Notes: generated from the letters alone by a model not told the origin. A stretch of 64,000 nt of DNA from Tardiphaga sp. vice304 (GCF_007018905.1 NZ_CP041402.1:4390001-4454000); one strand, 5' to 3'; positions 17,943 through 29,806 are shown, numbered from the stretch's first letter. Translations and numbers: made by a program.

Positions 17943-19436
17943 TTGATTGGACTTAAGTCCATATTTGGATCGCGTTGGGCCGCGCCGATTCGGCGTCGGG
18001 CAGCCCGGCTCACGCTGTTTCAGCAATTTACCATTGCGGCGACGGTGGTCCTTGGCTTCATGATGATCGCCGTCGGTACGTGGATTAGTGCGCGAATAGT
18101 CGATGGGGTATTGCGCAGCAGTTCAGATTCTGCGGCGCTGTACCTCGAGGGCTTCCTCGAGCCTCATATTCAATCGCTGCAGTTTGGCACATCGCTCCCG
18201 CCCGAAAGCCTTGCCAAACTTGAAGAAATCAGTGCCAGCCTTGCTTTGCGACGTCACGTTCTGTCAATCAAGGTATGGCTACCTGACGGCACAATCGCCT
18301 TCAGTTCTCAGAAGGACCTCATCGGAAAGAAATTTGACCCCACAAAGATACGTCCCGGCTTTAGAGGCGAGATCAGGGGAAACTTCGCAGACAATGACGA
18401 CGAGGAAAATGAATTTGAGCGCAAGCTTGGGCTTTCGCTCTATGAAATCTATGTGCCCCTACATAAGTCCGGGACAGATCAGATCATTGCCGTAGGCGAA
18501 TTCTATGAGAACGCCGAACGCCTGCACAAGGAGATCTTCGCCGCCGTCCAAGACTGGCTCGTGATCGGCGCGGCGGCAATCGGCATGCTGCTTACTCTTT
18601 TCGCGATCGTCCATCGTGGCAGCGCCATAATCGATCAGCAAAAACGGGCGTTGAAATTAAGGCTGCGAGAGCAATCCAGACTTCACCACATCAATGATCT
18701 TCTTAAGGAAAAGATGCAGAAGGCCATGCGAGAGAGCAACCGAATCGATCGCACAATCCAGAAGCGAATTGGCTCACAACTGCATGACGGCCCAGCCCAA
18801 CTTTTGAGCTTCGTATTGTTGCGGCTCAGCGAGATCGGGACCGCGCTGAAAGCACCCAGGGACGCGAACGAGAACTCGAGCAATCTCATCGATGAAGTTC
18901 GCGGCGCGGCATCTGACGCCTTGGCTGATCTTCGTTCGATTTCGAGCGGCCTGCTGCTTCCTTACATCGAAGACAACGAAGACATCGTGGGCGTCCTACA
19001 GTCAATCATTAGTCGACATGAGCGCCACACAGGCTCTCGGGTCGATTTTAAAGCAGTTAATGTACCAAAGCGGCTATCGAGAGACATCATCCACTGCGTT
19101 GGGGGCATCACTCAGGAGGCGCTAACCAACGCTCATAAGCACGGTGGCGGAGACGCTCAAGACGTTTCTCTCAACGTTGATGATGCCGAATTGCATCTTT
19201 CGATTCGTGATTCCGGGCCGGGAATCGATTTTTCAAAGATTGCAGATGTTGCTGCAGCGAGAAACGATCGCCTGGGGTTGCTTGGGATGAAGTATCGCGT
19301 CGAGTCCGTCGGTGGCACGTTGGAATTAAAGTCCGCGCCATCAGAAGGCACAGAGGTAAAGTGCAAAATTCCTCTGAATAATATTGAACCTAAATACCAG
19401 GGCGCCGACGCACTAATCGAACTAAATCGCCGATGA
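17943..19436 (+). CDS. NarL-type membrane sensor histidine kinase
   Basis: Sensor kinase of 497 residues if the TTG at 17943 is the start (AAGG about 10 nt upstream). An internal ATG near 18060 is possible but would clip the first helix. Two transmembrane helices (about residues 26-52 and 198-220) bracket a periplasmic domain of about 145 residues. The HisKA_3-type dimerisation segment has the phosphoacceptor His in QLHDGPAQLL. The ATPase domain shows TQEALTNAHKHG, DSGPGID and GLLGMKYRVESVGG. The cognate regulator gene starts 163 bp downstream. The pair lies between the RTX operon and the sensory rhodopsin locus, and its regulon is unknown. Confidence 0.88.
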   Translation: MIGLKSIFGSRWAAPIRRRAARLTLFQQFTIAATVVLGFMMIAVGTWISARIVDGVLRSSSDSAALYLEGFLEPHIQSLQFGTSLPPESLAKLEEISASLALRRHVLSIKVWLPDGTIAFSSQKDLIGKKFDPTKIRPGFRGEIRGNFADNDDEENEFERKLGLSLYEIYVPLHKSGTDQIIAVGEFYENAERLHKEIFAAVQDWLVIGAAAIGMLLTLFAIVHRGSAIIDQQKRALKLRLREQSRLHHINDLLKEKMQKAMRESNRIDRTIQKRIGSQLHDGPAQLLSFVLLRLSEIGTALKAPRDANENSSNLIDEVRGAASDALADLRSISSGLLLPYIEDNEDIVGVLQSIISRHERHTGSRVDFKAVNVPKRLSRDIIHCVGGITQEALTNAHKHGGGDAQDVSLNVDDAELHLSIRDSGPGIDFSKIADVAAARNDRLGLLGMKYRVESVGGTLELKSAPSEGTEVKCKIPLNNIEPKYQGADALIELNRR

Positions 19437-19599
19437 GCGCATCATATAAAGGCCGCCGCCGGACCGCTGTTTTCTGATTTTATGATCAATTCACCAAGCC
19501 GAATCAAACTTGTTGATAACTTGCAAGAATTACGGCAGGATCTTGCCATTAAAGTCAACCGTTTTGACCCGTTTGCATCGTCAGTCCGGGGGAATTTCA

Positions 19600-20262
19600 A
19601 TGAAATCAGATATTTTGCAGATTTCAATTGCCATCATAGATGATCATCCAATCTTGCGTCACGGACTGGCCGCTGTTCTCCGCAGCGAGCCCGGATTTAA
19701 AGTGGTCGCCGAGGGAGGATGCTCGACTGAAGCGTTGCAAATTGCCAACATGCATCGTCCGAATATTATGCTGCTGGACTTGGGCATTCCGGGCAATGGT
19801 ATCGAGGCTCTCAAGGAAATATGCGTTCAAGTCCCTTCGACCCGCTGCATCATATTGACCGTGTGTGATAACGCAGATACCGCGATCAACGCGCTCAATT
19901 CCGGCGCCCAAGGATACATCCTTAAAGGTATCGCCGGCAAGGACCTCAAAGCGGCAATCAGGACCGTTTTAAACAACGAGTCGTTCGTTTCTCCTGATTT
20001 CGCGGCCAAACTCGTCATCGCTGCCCAGAGGGAGAAAGTAGCTTTAACACAGGCTGGCAGCCAACTGAATTTCCGTGAAGTTCAGATACTACGTGAAGTT
20101 GAAGCTGGACTTACCAACAGAATGGTTGCGGAGAAGCTGAAAATCAGTGAAAAGACAGTCAAATACTATATGACTAACATTATGCAAAAGTATGGTGTCA
20201 GTAATCGAACATCAGCGGTGGTTGCGGATCAGAGGCTGCGCATGTCACGACCGAATGCTTAA
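19600..20262 (+). CDS. NarL/FixJ-type response regulator
   Basis: DNA-binding regulator of 220 residues, start at ATG 19600 with GGGGGA 6 nt upstream. Its receiver domain has the acidic pair in IIDDHP, the phospho-Asp in MLLDLGIPG and the conserved Lys in GYILKG. A LuxR-type helix-turn-helix closes the protein (NFREVQILREVEAGLTNRMV, then KISEKTVKYYMTNIM). It follows the sensor kinase gene on the same strand and is very likely its partner. The next feature is the nested IS array, which begins 109 bp after the stop. Confidence 0.9.
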   Translation: MKSDILQISIAIIDDHPILRHGLAAVLRSEPGFKVVAEGGCSTEALQIANMHRPNIMLLDLGIPGNGIEALKEICVQVPSTRCIILTVCDNADTAINALNSGAQGYILKGIAGKDLKAAIRTVLNNESFVSPDFAAKLVIAAQREKVALTQAGSQLNFREVQILREVEAGLTNRMVAEKLKISEKTVKYYMTNIMQKYGVSNRTSAVVADQRLRMSRPNA

Positions 20263-20398
20263 AAACGGACGTATGGTTTTGCGAACAAACCGTCCGATAG
20301 ACTTGATGTCATTCCCATCGGAATCTCCAAATTTATCCCGTGCCAAATCTGCAAGCAAATGGCGGGACTCAGCTGCACCCGGTTCTGTTGACACCGGC

Positions 20399-21265
20399 TT
20401 AAACTAATCTGGCCCTTTGCTCGAACTCCATAGGGCTTAGATATCCGATGGTCGAGTGACGACGCTTCGGATTGTAGAAGCATTCGATGTAGTCGAATAC
20501 ATCGGCCTTGGCTTCGTTCCTTGTTCGGTAGATCTTGCGCGCGGTTCGCTCCGTCTTCAACGACGAGAAGAAGCTCTCCATCGCCGCGTTGTCCCAGACA
20601 TTTCCAGACCGGCTCATTGAACAGACGACGCCGTGGTCGGCCATCAATCGCTGGAACTGCTCGCTGGTGTATTGGCTGCCCCGGTCGGAATGGTGGAGCA
20701 GCGCATCAGGTTTGCCTCGTCGCCAGATTGCCATCACGAGGGCGTCGGTCACAAGTTGCGCCGTCATTGCGGTTTGCATCGACCAGCCGACTACGCGCAG
20801 AGAGAACAGGTCGATGAAGGCCGCCACATAAATCCAGCCTTCCGCCGTCCAGACATAGGTGAAGTCGGCGATCCATTTGCGGTTGGGAGCCGCCGCCTCG
20901 AAGGCGCGGTCGAGAACGTTGGCCGCGACGGCGCTCGCGTGACGTTCACCCACATCAGGAGGAAGGCGACGCCGTCGCGGCCGCGCCCTGAAAGCTTGTA
21001 GGCGCATCAATCGTTCGACCCGGTGCAGCCCACACGACACACCCTCTGCAAGCAGGTCGTGCCATACGCGCCTGGCGCCGTAGGTGCGGTCGCTCGCGAG
21101 GAAGCTGGCTCGAACCTTCGCACCTAATTCCTCATCGCTGCGGCTACGCCGACTGCGTGAACGCTTCAGCCAGGCATAGAACCCACCTCGCGAGACACCG
21201 AGCGCCTCGCACAACCACTCCGCCGGCCAGAGCCCCCGGTGCTTCGAAATGAAACCGAACTTCAC
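20399..21265 (-). CDS. IS3-family transposase OrfB
   Basis: DDE integrase-type transposase of 288 residues, with a GTG start at 21265 in the frame normally reached by -1 slippage from orfA. Landmarks are KFGFISKHRGLWPAEWLCEA at the N-terminus, WIADFTYVWTAEGWIYVA (first Asp), HHSDRGSQYTSEQF (second Asp) and DNAAMESFFSSLKTE (Glu). The C-terminal NPKRRHSTIGYLSP is intact. It is separated from orfA by the inner IS30 element, so the OrfAB fusion cannot now be made. Confidence 0.9.
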   Translation of the reverse strand: MKFGFISKHRGLWPAEWLCEALGVSRGGFYAWLKRSRSRRSRSDEELGAKVRASFLASDRTYGARRVWHDLLAEGVSCGLHRVERLMRLQAFRARPRRRRLPPDVGERHASAVAANVLDRAFEAAAPNRKWIADFTYVWTAEGWIYVAAFIDLFSLRVVGWSMQTAMTAQLVTDALVMAIWRRGKPDALLHHSDRGSQYTSEQFQRLMADHGVVCSMSRSGNVWDNAAMESFFSSLKTERTARKIYRTRNEAKADVFDYIECFYNPKRRHSTIGYLSPMEFEQRARLV

Positions 21266-21350
21266 ATCGATTCCTTCGCGAAGTAGGCCGCGGTGGATTC
21301 AACTGGTGAACGCAACATGATTAATTCATGTCGTTTCTGGAGGGATCAAG

Positions 21351-22005
21351 ATGCCGCAGATGGGTCGCCCGGGGTTATCCCAACAGCAAAAAGCAGAGCT
21401 ATGGGCGAGATGGAAGGCGGGCCAGTCACTGAGCGATATTGGGCGAGCCCTTGGAAAGCATGCGGCTTCGGTGTTTGGGGTGCTGCTGGCAAAGGGTGGA
21501 ATAGCTCCAATCGCCCGGAAACGATCGTCGCGGTGTTTGACCCTTCAGGATCGGGAGGAGATATCTCGCGGATTAATTGCCGGCCTGTCTCTGCGCAGGA
21601 TTGCCGAGCAGCTTGGCCGATCTCCCTCAACCATTAGCCGGGAGGTGGATCGTAATCGAGGCCGTTACAAATATCGTGCTACCATGGCTGATGAGCGGGC
21701 ATGGCAGGAAGCGTCACGTCCAAAGCCTTGTCTCCTTGCAGCGAATAGATCTCTTCAGAGGGTAGTGGCAGCGAAGCTGCAGCACCATTGGTCACCTCAG
21801 CAGATATCGGGATGGCTCATGGCCGAATATATGGACGATAAGACAATGAGAGTATCCCATGAAACGATCTATAAAAGCCTGTTCGTCCAAGCGCGTGGTG
21901 TACTGAAAAAAGAGCTGATATCGCGTCTACGCAGCAGGCGGATCATGCGCCGTGGGAAGACATCGACCACGCAAGGACAGACGCGCGGTCAAATAGTTGA
22001 TGCTG
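21351..22005 (+). pseudogene. IS30-family transposase, N-terminal part
   Basis: The first ~218 codons of an IS30 transposase, from ATG 21351. The helix-turn-helix segments are visible (GQSLSDIGRALGKHAASVFG and LSLRRIAEQLGRSPSTISRE), followed by the conserved SHETIYKSLF. The frame enters the inserted IS21 and stops at 22010. Joining base 22005 to 24655 restores an uninterrupted frame into the catalytic half, so this was a complete gene before the inner insertion. Confidence 0.92.
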
Positions 22006-22050
22006 TGTAGCGCGACAATCAGGATGAGAATCCCGCGACAATCAGGATGA

Positions 22051-24509
<2,459 letters not shown>

Positions 24510-24648
24510 TTGTCGCTCCACGACAATCAACTCCACGACACGCAATTATCACTTGCGTTATCGTCAGGCCGCGACAATCATCCCCACGCCGCGACCGCTA
24601 AATTGCCATCCTGATTGTCGCGCTTCCCATCCAGATTGACGCGCTACA

Positions 24649-25160
24649 ATGCTGTGTCGATTAGCGAGCGCCCCGCCGAAATCGAGGACCGCGCGATACC
24701 AGGGCACTGGGAAGGCGACCTGCTGTCGGGAGGAAACAACACACACATTGCAACCCTGGTCGAGCGCCATTCCCGATATGTGCTCTTGGTCCGTGTAAAG
24801 GGAAAAGACACAGACAACGTCGTGACCGCCTTGGTTAAGCAGGTCAAACAATTACCAGAAGGATTTATGTCGTCTCTGACCTGGGATCGAGGAACCGAAC
24901 TTGCTGCCCACAGGCGTTTTACCGTTGCCACTGATGTAAAAGTCTACTTCTGCGACCCGCGCAGCCCGTGGCAGCGCGGCAGTAACGAAAACACCAATGG
25001 GTTATTGCGCCAGTACTTTCCAAAAGGCGCGGATCTATCGGTTTACAGTCAGGCCGATCTAAACGCCGTGGCGCTGAAACTCAACACCCGGCCGAGGAAA
25101 ACGCTTGGCTTCATCACACCGGGCGCTAAGCTTGCGCAACGTGTTGCGTTCACCGGTTGA
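24649..25160 (+). pseudogene. IS30-family transposase, C-terminal catalytic part
   Basis: Remainder of the IS30 transposase. Landmarks are RAIPGHWEGDLL (first Asp), LTWDRGTELAAH (second Asp) and SPWQRGSNENTNGLLRQYFP (Glu). It has no start of its own and resumes the frame broken by IS21 at 22005. It ends in TGA just inside the right inverted repeat. Confidence 0.92.
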
Positions 25161-25165
25161 ACCCA

Positions 25166-25430
25166 CCGCGGCTTTTTTTAGGATGTCGCGCTCTGCCTTC
25201 AGTTTGGCAACCTCGCGCCTGAGGCGCGTGATCTCCTGCTGCTCCGGCTTCATCTGACCTTGACCGGGAAAAGCGTGTTGCGAGTCGTCGGCGAACTTCT
25301 TCACCCATTCACGCAGCTGCGTCGGATGAACGCCGAGGTCGTCGGCAGCCTGGGCGTAGGACACGCCCCGATCCTTGATCAGCTTGACCGCCTCAACCTT
25401 GTACTCTCGCGTAAACTTCCGTCTCTCCAT
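25166..25430 (-). pseudogene. IS3-family OrfA, cut by IS30
   Basis: Helix-turn-helix and leucine-zipper protein of the outer IS3 element, ATG at 25430 with GGAGGT upstream. Visible parts are RKFTREYKVEAVKLIKDRG, an HTH with GVHPTQLREWVKKF and the coiled coil ending KLKAERDILKKA. The IS30 insertion interrupts it after the DILKKAA codons. Joining across the insertion gives DILKKAAAYFAKESM and a stop overlapping the orfB start. Confidence 0.9.
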
Positions 25431-25571
25431 GACATACCTCCAGCTCCATAAAACACCTAACTTGGTGTCTTCGGAACCGGGTGCAGCTCAATTTGTTTTA
25501 ATGGTGGTGACGGCGAACAATCACCATGAGCTACTTTAAATGTCCGAAAGACATCGAGAAAAGATAAAAGT

Positions 25572-26345
25572 TTATCGAGATTGCGCGATATATTTTTCCC
25601 GTTGTTCAATCTCAAGCAAAGAAAGCTTCTTGGCGAGGCTGACAACGAGAATACCAAAGCCGACTTTCGAGGAAAGGTCGGCTATGCAATAGACCAGCTC
25701 CCTGACAGCCAAAAGCTCGCCCTTGTACCCTAACAGTGGAGCAAGATATCCAATGGGGTAAGTCATCCAAGAAATCAAAATGAAGTTTTGCAGCAAGCCA
25801 AAAGTAGATCGTAAATCAGTTGGAAAATCCGCGGCCGCCTCCGAAAGTTCGCCATACATAACAACTAAAATATAAACAAACCCGCCGCAGGCCGCTAAGA
25901 AGCAAACCCAGGACGTTGTCGTTCCTCCCCCAGCCTCATTTGTAACGACCTCGCCAATGTAGCCTAAAATTATCATTACCGCATCCGCAATCATAAGCTT
26001 TGCCGCAAGTCCGCCTTTGTTAGGGCTATTCGTCAGCATTACGAGCGAAGATAGAATGATCGGAGTTGTCAGTACCCAATCAGCATAACGGAAGGCCGTA
26101 GGAAAGCGCGATAGGGTAGCATACTGCCCATCGAGGCCCACTCCTGCTGCCATATGATAATAATTGATTGCCGCGATGCAGACAACCATCATACACAAAC
26201 TGGCAATCACGCTATATCTGGGCGTAAGATTATTGCGCTCCATAATGAAATAGATTGTTGCTGCAAACATGCCCGCAAAGGTAACGTTGAACATATATTG
26301 CGTGGCAAGGATGAGAATGCTGAAGGTTGCGTGTGCGTCTTGCAT
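25572..26345 (-). CDS. Sensory-type microbial rhodopsin
   Basis: Seven-helix retinal protein of 257 residues. Helix C reads RYADWVLTTPIILSS, giving Arg86, the Schiff-base counterion Asp89 and Thr93. The residue at the cytoplasmic proton-donor position is Ser100, not Asp or Glu. Helix G reads CIADLSSKVGFG with Asp223 and the retinal Lys227. Helix F keeps Trp193/Tyr196/Pro197. A D-T-S triad without a carboxylate donor is typical of slow-cycling sensors rather than pumps (Anabaena sensory rhodopsin also has Ser there). The ATG lies only 9 bp after the stop of a chemoreceptor-type transducer gene, the same order as haloarchaeal htrII-sopII. A functional sensor is inferred; colour and kinetics cannot be read from sequence. 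The start lacks a strong SD, so coupling to the transducer is likely. Confidence 0.9.
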   Translation of the reverse strand: MQDAHATFSILILATQYMFNVTFAGMFAATIYFIMERNNLTPRYSVIASLCMMVVCIAAINYYHMAAGVGLDGQYATLSRFPTAFRYADWVLTTPIILSSLVMLTNSPNKGGLAAKLMIADAVMIILGYIGEVVTNEAGGGTTTSWVCFLAACGGFVYILVVMYGELSEAAADFPTDLRSTFGLLQNFILISWMTYPIGYLAPLLGYKGELLAVRELVYCIADLSSKVGFGILVVSLAKKLSLLEIEQREKYIAQSR

Positions 26346-26354
26346 GGGGCCTAC

Positions 26355-27247
26355 TCAGGCTGCTCCTGTCAGTTGTTGAAGAGTATCGCCGATGTTCTTG
26401 CCCATCAGTTCAATTGATGCAGATGTTTGCCTAGATGCAGTGCTTATGCTTTCCGATACCGCGATCGTCTTCTGTTCGGCGTTTTCGGCCAATCCCTTCA
26501 TGGACGAACCAATCGCATTAATCTCGAGCGCCACCCGTTCGACAAGAGAAGATATTTGTTGTGTGGCCGCGGCTTGCGAAACCACATTCTCGGCGACTTG
26601 TGATGAAAAGACCGAGAGTTCGTTGATCACAGTTGAAATTTGCTGAATGGTGTCAACCGTCAAGCTTATTTCTGCGCGGACACCTTCGATTTGACCAGAT
26701 ATCAGTTTCGCAGCGTCGGCCGTTTGTGCGGCCAGTGACTTGACTTCACCGGCCACGACGGCGAACCCTCTGCCCGCACTGCCACCTCTCGCAGCTTCAA
26801 TTGTAGCGTTGAGGGCCAACATATTGGTCTTGGCGGCGATACTTTGTATTACCTTCAGCATCTCTTCGATTTTAACAGCTTGCTCTTCAAGCGACTTGAT
26901 GCGCAGGTTGCCGTCCTTAGCCTTTAAAACCGCAGACGCCGAAAGGTCTTTAGAGTTTCGCGCTCCTGCTAAAATGACTTCAAACTGCTTTGACAACTGC
27001 TGAGTCGACGCCGTCACCTGTTCGACATTACTTGCCGCTAGATCCATACCGGTCGATGTTTTTTCGGCTGTGTTTCTCAAATCCAAAGACAGTTTTTCGA
27101 TGCCGTCTGCGGCGGCTAACATCTCTTTCTGGTCGCGACTAATTCCCTCGAATATTTTGACAATTTGCTCATCCAATACCGACGCAATTTTTAAAAGATT
27201 GTTTCTAAGGTCAACCGTCTGCTGACCCCTCAATTCTATTTCTCTCA
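26355..27247 (-). pseudogene. Htr-like phototransducer, C-terminal methyl-accepting domain
   Basis: The 3' part of a methyl-accepting transducer, split from its 5' part by an IS5-family element. The signalling hairpin is present (IAAKTNMLALNATIEAARGG, then AGRGFAVVAGEVKSLAAQTA), flanked by long heptad-rich helices carrying candidate methylation sites. Removing the IS and one TCA restores one frame (EVEQLRLREIELRGQQ across the join) and a protein of 499 residues. The IS end also supplies an in-frame ATG at 27260, which could start a 301-residue soluble signalling domain, although no SD precedes it. The stop is 9 bp before the sensory rhodopsin start, indicating a transducer-receptor operon. 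Confidence 0.9.
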
Positions 27248-28182
27248 GAGTCTGACTCATAATGAATTCGTTTGATTTCAGGCTTTTGCAAGCCGTCTTA
27301 TAAGGACGCGAATGTGAGCGACGAACGCCCAGGCAACGGCGCTGGCGATTGTGGTCTCGAAGTCCTTTGCCAATCTGCGGCAGCGACCGAGCCATCCGAA
27401 CGTTCGTTCGACGACCCATCGGCGCGGTAGGATTTCGAAGCCCTGCTCCCTGTCGGATCGTTTTATGATTTCTATCGTCCAATTGCCGATGCGCTTCAAA
27501 GCTTGACGCAGCTTATCTCCGGCATAGCCACCATCGGCAAAAATATGGCGCAGCCACGGATAGCGATAACGTATCGAAGCAAGAACGCACGGGGCACCAT
27601 CACGGTCCTGAATGCTGGCTTCGTGCACGACCAGCCCGACCAAGTTTCCTTGCGTGTCGGTGACGATGTGGCGCTTGCGGCCCTTGATTTTCTTACCTGC
27701 ATCATAGCCCCGGGGGCCGCCGCTTTCCGTGGTTTTCACCGACTGGCTGTCAATCACTCCGGCCGTTGGGCTCGCCTCTCGGCCAGCCGCCTCGCGCGAG
27801 GCCATCACGAGCGTGTAGTTCAGCGACGCAAACAGTCCGCCGCGCGACCACGCGTAGAAATAGCCCTGCACCGTCGAGTAGGGCGGGAAATCCTTGGGCA
27901 ACTGCCGCCATTGGCAGCCGGTCGACGCAATATACAGGATCGCATCCATCACCGTTCGCATATCTGTCGCACGCGGGCGACCGAGCGCCGAAGCAGGCGG
28001 CAGAAGCGGCTCCATCACAAACCACTCGGCATCCGTCGTATCGCTTTCATATCGCAAGCTCGCCCGCCTATAGTGTCGGCGGGTGATTTCAGTCCAGACC
28101 ATCGTGCTCTCCCTCGAATCTTCGCAAATCCGAAGGAATCACAACTGGCTGAAATCACTCAGCTTCTTTTTCAGTCAGCCTC
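27248..28182 (-). mobile_element. IS5-family element, copy 1, inside the transducer gene
   Basis: 935-bp element with ends GAGTCTGACT and (inverse) GAGGCTGACT. Target duplication is TCA at 27245-27247 and 28183-28185, the TNA type seen in several IS5 subgroups. It is inserted in the transducer between the HAMP region and the signalling helices. Its transposase frame is intact, and the copy matches the one at 28872-29806 in length and encoded protein. Confidence 0.95.
27278..28102 (-). CDS. IS5-family transposase, copy 1
   Basis: DDE transposase of 274 residues, ATG at 28102 with GGGAGAG upstream. Catalytic residues lie in GVIDSQSVKTTESGG (Asp), HIFADGGYAGDKLR (Asp) and RRWVVERTFGWLGRCRRLAK (Glu in the Y/W-2-R-3-E-6-K region). 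It is undamaged, so the element may be active. It reads in the same direction as the transducer gene it disrupts. Confidence 0.95.
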   Translation of the reverse strand: MVWTEITRRHYRRASLRYESDTTDAEWFVMEPLLPPASALGRPRATDMRTVMDAILYIASTGCQWRQLPKDFPPYSTVQGYFYAWSRGGLFASLNYTLVMASREAAGREASPTAGVIDSQSVKTTESGGPRGYDAGKKIKGRKRHIVTDTQGNLVGLVVHEASIQDRDGAPCVLASIRYRYPWLRHIFADGGYAGDKLRQALKRIGNWTIEIIKRSDREQGFEILPRRWVVERTFGWLGRCRRLAKDFETTIASAVAWAFVAHIRVLIRRLAKA

Positions 28183-28792
28183 TCAAACGTAATTGCTCAA
28201 CCTCTTTAGCGTGTGATTTGAACACATTAACAGCATCGTACATATTTGCCAGCTCGGGACCAACTTTGCCGCGGGGCTGCGCGTCTATATCGAGGCGGCC
28301 TTTCGCCAACTCATACATAACCTGGCTGAGGTCATTCACCTGGCCGGAAAGTTTGCGCCCGATATAGGTCGAGAGCGCTAATCCAGTAAAAATTGTAAGC
28401 AAGGCAAGAAGCAGGGCATTTCTTGAACTTCTGCCAACGACGTCAGTTATGATCGCGAGATCCTTATTAAGTTGGCGACCAGTTTCATCACTTGCTGACT
28501 TAGTAGAAATCGATTCAAGTTTGGCGACCTGGTTTCCGATCATCGAAAACTGCGTATTGTTAATTAGCGTCGAAATGACCGATAGAGCCATAACGCTAAA
28601 AAAACCCCAATAAAGCAGAGGTCGAATGCCAACCCCGTTGGAGCGAACATGCGAACGACCCGAGGCCGGGTCTGATAGAGGAGATACTTCGCTTCTCCCA
28701 TTCCGGAATTTGAGTTGTGAAGACGAGGCCGAATTTAACCGACCAAGATTGAATGTCTTAATGCCACCAAGCTCATAATCGATTTGCGCCAT
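28175..28792 (-). pseudogene. Htr-like phototransducer, N-terminal membrane and HAMP part
   Basis: The 5' part of the interrupted transducer. From ATG 28792 it encodes about 200 native residues and then reads into the IS, stopping at 28175. After a ~55-residue cytoplasmic lead come TM1 (about 57-76, LLYWGFFSVMALSVIST), a short ~45-residue periplasmic loop and TM2 (about 122-143, LLLALLTIFTGLALSTYIG). A HAMP-like segment follows (GRKLSGQVNDLSQVMYELAK, ending near KEVEQL). The short loop leaves little room for a ligand domain, which fits a partner that senses through a membrane rhodopsin, as HtrII does. The cytoplasmic N-terminal extension is unusual. Confidence 0.88.
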
Positions 28793-28871
28793 TTTTTAGT
28801 TGCCCCCGTTGAATTTAAAGCGCTGCGCGTTGGCGTAGAACGGAACACTCCCGCGAATAGCGATAGCCTTA

Positions 28872-29806
28872 GAGTCTGACTCATAATGAATTCGTTTGAT
28901 TTCAGGCTTTTGCAAGCCGTCTTATAAGGACGCGAATGTGAGCGACGAACGCCCAGGCAACGGCGCTGGCGATTGTGGTCTCGAAGTCCTTTGCCAATCT
29001 GCGGCAGCGACCGAGCCATCCGAACGTTCGTTCGACGACCCATCGGCGCGGTAGGATTTCGAAGCCCTGCTCCCTGTCGGATCGTTTTATGATTTCTATC
29101 GTCCAATTGCCGATGCGCTTCAAAGCTTGACGCAGCTTATCTCCGGCATAGCCACCATCGGCAAAAATATGGCGCAGCCACGGATAGCGATAACGTATCG
29201 AAGCAAGAACGCACGGGGCACCATCACGGTCCTGAATGCTGGCTTCGTGCACGACCAGCCCGACCAAGTTTCCTTGCGTGTCGGTGACGATGTGGCGCTT
29301 GCGGCCCTTGATTTTCTTACCTGCATCATAGCCCCGGGGGCCGCCGCTTTCCGTGGTTTTCACCGACTGGCTGTCAATCACTCCGGCCGTTGGGCTCGCC
29401 TCTCGGCCAGCCGCCTCGCGCGAGGCCATCACGAGCGTGTAGTTCAGCGACGCAAACAGTCCGCCGCGCGACCACGCGTAGAAATAGCCCTGCACCGTCG
29501 AGTAGGGCGGGAAATCCTTGGGCAACTGCCGCCATTGGCAGCCGGTCGACGCAATATACAGGATCGCATCCATCACCGTTCGCATATCTGTCGCACGCGG
29601 GCGACCGAGCGCCGAAGCAGGCGGCAGAAGCGGCTCCATCACAAACCACTCGGCATCCGTCGTATCGCTTTCATATCGCAAGCTCGCCCGCCTATAGTGT
29701 CGGCGGGTGATTTCAGTCCAGACCATCGTGCTCTCCCTCGAATCTTCGCAAATCCGAAGGAATCACAACTGGCTGAAATCACTCAGCTTCTTTTTCAGTC
29801 AGCCTC
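28872..29806 (-). mobile_element. IS5-family element, copy 2, upstream of the transducer gene
   Basis: Second 935-bp copy in the same orientation, ends as in copy 1. Target duplication is TTA at 28869-28871 and 29807-29809, so it is an independent insertion. It lies 80 bp upstream of the transducer start and probably separates the gene pair from its promoter. Recombination with copy 1 would delete the whole N-terminal half of the transducer. Confidence 0.95.
28902..29726 (-). CDS. IS5-family transposase, copy 2
   Basis: 274 residues, identical in translation to the copy at 27278-28102, with the same start context and intact DDE residues. Sequence identity between the copies points to recent transposition. 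Confidence 0.95.
   Translation of the reverse strand: MVWTEITRRHYRRASLRYESDTTDAEWFVMEPLLPPASALGRPRATDMRTVMDAILYIASTGCQWRQLPKDFPPYSTVQGYFYAWSRGGLFASLNYTLVMASREAAGREASPTAGVIDSQSVKTTESGGPRGYDAGKKIKGRKRHIVTDTQGNLVGLVVHEASIQDRDGAPCVLASIRYRYPWLRHIFADGGYAGDKLRQALKRIGNWTIEIIKRSDREQGFEILPRRWVVERTFGWLGRCRRLAKDFETTIASAVAWAFVAHIRVLIRRLAKA

Noticed and set aside
25572..26345. Proton or chloride pump assignment for the first rhodopsin
   Set aside because: The donor position is Ser and the counterion is Asp-Thr, not the T-S-A or N-T-Q of chloride pumps. Linkage to a transducer favours a sensor.
27503..28192. Antisense frames inside both IS5 copies
   Set aside because: Opposite to an intact transposase with DDE residues; they repeat exactly in the second copy only because the IS does.
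27278..29726. Composite transposon formed by the two IS5 copies
   Set aside because: The copies have different target duplications (TCA and TTA) directly at their own ends, so they inserted independently.
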